Below are positions 22,645 through 24,368 of a stretch of 24,368 nt of DNA, piece by piece. The position numbers and the translations under genes were made by a program. The first letter of the stretch is position 1. Every line of letters begins with the position of its first letter. The stretch is from NCBI GenBank assembly GCA_964462295.1, contig CAYWXH010000024.1:1-24368 (forward strand), written 5' to 3'. Source of the stretch: JALVIU01 sp964462295. Lineage in GTDB: Bacteria; Atribacterota; JALVIU01. The notes below the pieces were generated by a model, which did not search any database, was not told the DNA's origin, and saw only the letters and a list, made by a program, of their open reading frames with translations.

Positions 22645-22662
22645 CTTATAATCTTTTATAAG
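22645..22662. repeat. 7-bp inverted repeat between lipoprotein and AlkD-like genes
   Basis: CTTATAA (22645-22651) and TTATAAG (22656-22662) are exact inverse complements around the four-base loop TCTT, overlapping the lipoprotein gene stop. It is all A/T except at the ends and has no T-run after it on the minus strand, so it could be an operator, a weak hairpin, or chance in AT-rich DNA. Confidence 0.35.
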
Positions 22663-23468
22663 TTAAGTGAAAATTTTGTATAGAAGAATGACCTATTTTC
22701 ATTAATTTGTTTTATAAAATTTACCTCTTCAGTCCAATAAGAAGGCAATTCATCATATTCTTTGTCAGTAACATAGACGTATCCAATATGGTTTGTCAGA
22801 GCATCGGCAATAATACTTTTCATTTGAGAAGAAGAGGATACGCTATGGACAATAATGGCCTTTTGGTCTGAAGATAAGGATATGTAATCTTTTTTTGAAA
22901 AATTATCCCACTCATATCCATAGTTTTCAAATATTACCAATATATCAGCACCGGTATCTTTAAGAAAGTCTGGGGGTGCATAACTGGAATTTAGAATTAC
23001 TTTTTTTATCTTTGAATACCCTTTAGCATATCGAATCAAATTTTTATAATAGGGAATATATTCGTCTTCACTGGATACTTCATCAAAAAATATCCCATCT
23101 ATATTAAAATGATTTACATAGTAGTCAACCTCTTTTTTTACTTTAGCACTTGATCTTTGTCCTGAATTGGTAGCAATATAGGCATATAAAGAGATATTTT
23201 CACTGGATTGTAAGTAATCGGTATACTGCTTATAGATGGGTTCATCGGCGGTATCAACTAAACCCCATATTACGGCGATAGGCACAGACTGGGAAGCGGT
23301 AAATACAGCATTCCAGATCTCTCCGTTTTCATCAGTTGGAAAACTGTACAAAGGGACTATAAGACTTATCTTATTATTTTCACTTTCAAAATTACTACTA
23401 CATGATACGAAAAGGAAGGAGGACTCTATTAATATAAAAATTATAAGAAGTTTGATCAAAATTTTCAT
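22656..23468 (-). CDS. Lipoprotein of the spherulation-specific family 4 (glycosidase-like)
   Basis: The first 22 residues form a signal peptide (Lys-rich start, hydrophobic core) ending in LFVSC, with Cys23 as the likely lipid-modified residue, so the protein should be anchored outside the cytoplasmic membrane. The rest (about 34-255) resembles the spherulin-4 family, a TIM-barrel-like group: SLIVPLYSFP (35-44), SVPIAVIWG (61-69), SLYAYIATNSGQR (93-105), DGIFFDE (124-130) and VILNSSYAPPDF (157-168). The acidic pair Asp129-Glu130 and Glu181 are possible catalytic residues by analogy with glycoside hydrolases. No clear Shine-Dalgarno site precedes the ATG; GAGGT is 13 bases away. Substrate unknown. 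Confidence 0.75.
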   Translation of the reverse strand: MKILIKLLIIFILIESSFLFVSCSSNFESENNKISLIVPLYSFPTDENGEIWNAVFTASQSVPIAVIWGLVDTADEPIYKQYTDYLQSSENISLYAYIATNSGQRSSAKVKKEVDYYVNHFNIDGIFFDEVSSEDEYIPYYKNLIRYAKGYSKIKKVILNSSYAPPDFLKDTGADILVIFENYGYEWDNFSKKDYISLSSDQKAIIVHSVSSSSQMKSIIADALTNHIGYVYVTDKEYDELPSYWTEEVNFIKQINENRSFFYTKFSLNL

Positions 23469-23507
23469 TGTTATTCATTAGACCTCGCATGTAGAGCATT
23501 TTTATAT

Positions 23508-23555
23508 AGTATACCACAATATTTTTGTCTTCTCGATGCCAGGTAGTAGATTATA
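23508..23555 (-). promoter_or_regulatory. Candidate promoter -10 elements upstream of the lipoprotein gene
   Basis: Two -10-like hexamers lie in the 113-base gap before the lipoprotein ATG, read on the minus strand. TATACT at 23513-23508 is preceded by TGG (extended -10) but has no good -35 box. TATAAT at 23555-23550 is exact but has only a poor match, TTTCAC, 17 bases upstream. Either could start a transcript for the lipoprotein and AlkD-like genes. The gap holds no other clear structure and no terminator for the GNAT gene. Confidence 0.35.
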
Positions 23556-23581
23556 TCTCAATTCTTTGTTGGGTGAAATTC

Positions 23582-24175
23582 TTATCCTAATTTCTTTATC
23601 ATTCTATAAAAATGTAATACATCTTTCCCTAAAGGTATTGAAAACTCTTTTACCGTTTGATAGCCCAAATTTTTGTAAAAAGTTATAGCAGTTATATTTT
23701 CTTTCTCTACATCTAGTATTATTCTTTTAGTATTGTTTCTTTTTGCATCATCTTCAGCAACCAACATTAATTTCTTTCCTACCCCCATCCCTCTAAACTT
23801 AGGGAATGTAGCTATATTACTAATGTAATACTCTTCCTTGTCCAATCTCCCAACTGTAGCATTAAACTTCATCAGTATCGGAAGCTTAGTTAAAATATTG
23901 ATACCTACATACCTTAATAATAAAAGACCTGTACGTAAGTTTTCTTTTTTCTTAGTTTGATAGCTATAACTTAAGGTCATACCTGCTTTCTTTATATTGA
24001 TTGTTCCAAAATAAACATGTTTATAGCTAAAGAGATTACCTGGAGAAGAAAACAGATATTCTAAGATAGTTTTTACTTTCTGCCTAAAGAGAAGGGGAAA
24101 ATATGGGGCAGAAAGTAATATGAGTTCAGAAAAATATTTGGCATCACTAATATTTGCCTTCTCTATCGCAATCAT
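23582..24175 (-). CDS. GNAT-family N-acetyltransferase
   Basis: The 197-residue product has the acetyl-CoA-binding motif A, YYISNIATFPKFRGMGVGKKL (split here as residues 116-127 and RGMGVG at 128-133), the following alpha-3 helix, the motif B region ITAITFYKNLGY (161-172) and a C-terminal strand with HFYRMIKK. It begins AIEKANISDAKYFSELI, as many single-domain members do. The segment at about 75-115 is a basic insert more hydrophobic than usual. ATG is preceded by GGGGGGTG seven bases away, a variant ribosome binding site. The acceptor substrate cannot be predicted; targets in this family range from small amines to proteins. Confidence 0.85.
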   Translation of the reverse strand: MIAIEKANISDAKYFSELILLSAPYFPLLFRQKVKTILEYLFSSPGNLFSYKHVYFGTINIKKAGMTLSYSYQTKKKENLRTGLLLLRYVGINILTKLPILMKFNATVGRLDKEEYYISNIATFPKFRGMGVGKKLMLVAEDDAKRNNTKRIILDVEKENITAITFYKNLGYQTVKEFSIPLGKDVLHFYRMIKKLG

Positions 24176-24207
24176 CTTTTACACCCCCCATTTGGTGTTT
24201 TTATCTT

Positions 24208-24232
24208 AAGTTTCTAGTGTAGCGAGGAACTT
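24208..24232. repeat. Imperfect hairpin in the right-end intergenic region
   Basis: AAGTTTCT (24208-24215) can pair with AGGAACTT (24225-24232) with one G-U pair around a nine-base loop. It lies in the 193-base stretch upstream of the GNAT gene. The adjoining sequence (about 24216-24266) is more G+C-rich than its surroundings and looks like an intergenic repeat element, but no second copy is in the window. The rest of this stretch holds a lone TATACT on the minus strand (24283-24278) and the remnant described next. Confidence 0.3.
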
Positions 24233-24289
24233 GGGCGAAGCATCTAAAAAGCCGGATGTTTGTTTGGTAGTATTTACAGTATATGACAT

Positions 24290-24367
24290 TTACTTGACCC
24301 CTATATTAAAAGGACCTCATCCCAAAGCTTTTAGAATCCTTAAAATCACAGCTTGTTTAGTAGCAGC
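24290..24367 (-). pseudogene. Short stop-interrupted coding remnant, HsdR-N-like nuclease (tentative)
   Basis: Reading leftward from the right edge, one frame gives AATKQAVILRILKALG, then TGA (24319-24317), then GPFNIGVK and TAA (24292-24290). The pattern resembles a conserved N-terminal segment of PD-(D/E)XK nuclease-like proteins related to type I restriction HsdR, where ATK-LRILKALGWD is followed by FN and a strand. In those proteins a tryptophan (TGG) stands where TGA is seen. Nothing after position 24290 resembles the rest of such a gene, so it would be a truncated relic whose start lies outside the window. The match is short and from memory; it could also be the true end of another protein. 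Confidence 0.3.
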
Positions 24368-24368
24368 T

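Noticed and set aside
24278..24283. Lone TATACT on the minus strand as the GNAT promoter
   Set aside because: No acceptable -35 box at 16-18 bases and no extended -10 element; kept only as a remark.
24206..24289. 27-codon leftward open frame beginning MSYTVNTTK
   Set aside because: Too short, with only a weak GGGG-type site upstream, no recognizable motif, and it spans what looks like an intergenic repeat.
1..24368. tRNA or rRNA genes, CRISPR arrays, insertion sequences or riboswitches
   Set aside because: None seen on reading the intergenic regions; gaps are too short, and no regularly spaced repeats or terminal inverted repeats were found.

Overview
The window is AT-rich (roughly one third G+C by eye). 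It opens with the last 16 codons of EF-Tu and runs through one uninterrupted rightward block of about 18 kb: the S10, spc and alpha ribosomal-protein clusters (rpsJ to rplQ, with secY, adk, map, infA, rpmJ and rpoA), followed by the energy-coupling-factor (ECF) transporter core ecfA1-ecfA2-ecfT and truA. Genes are packed with gaps of 0-40 bases, several overlaps, strong AGGAGG-type Shine-Dalgarno (SD) sites and many GTG/TTG starts. I see no terminator inside the block. Order and content fit a thermophilic, anaerobic, Firmicute-like bacterium. Protein style, base composition and the FprA/rubredoxin genes make a Dictyoglomus-like organism my best guess, with thermophilic Clostridia the main alternative. 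This is recognition from memory, not a database result.

Region 1 (1-14985) makes ribosomes, RNA polymerase alpha, the SecY translocon, adenylate kinase, methionine aminopeptidase and IF-1. S14, L24, L36, S4 and adenylate kinase all keep zinc-binding Cys motifs. Region 2 (14985-18178) holds the two ATPases and the transmembrane coupling subunit of a vitamin-uptake ECF transporter, then tRNA pseudouridine synthase TruA. The rplM-rpsI pair that often follows truA is absent here. The block ends tail-to-tail with the next gene, with 20 bases of coding overlap.

Region 3 (18159-20741, leftward) is a three-gene unit: a flavin-reductase/rubredoxin fusion (Hrb), an A-type flavodiiron protein (FprA) and an alpha/beta hydrolase. 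Hrb and FprA together make an NADH-driven O2/NO-scavenging chain. The Hrb gene has a strong SD and an in-frame ATG exactly at the start of the rubredoxin domain, so it may also yield a free 53-residue rubredoxin. Region 4 (20851-21813, rightward) is cutA plus a hemolysin-III family membrane protein, ending in a terminator. Regions 3 and 4 diverge from a compact pair of back-to-back sigma-70-type promoters.

Region 5 (21895-24368, leftward) is accessory: a GNAT acetyltransferase, a lipoprotein of the spherulin-4 (glycosidase-like) family and an AlkD-like HEAT-repeat DNA glycosylase. At the right edge lies a short stop-interrupted coding remnant that resembles the N-terminal region of HsdR-like nucleases. 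No tRNA, rRNA, CRISPR array or intact mobile element was seen, and no gene-free stretch exceeds 300 bases. The longest is the right end, 24176-24368. The strongest candidates for something new are the internal rubredoxin start and the Gln-for-His change in the EcfA1 switch loop; most of the rest is conventional.
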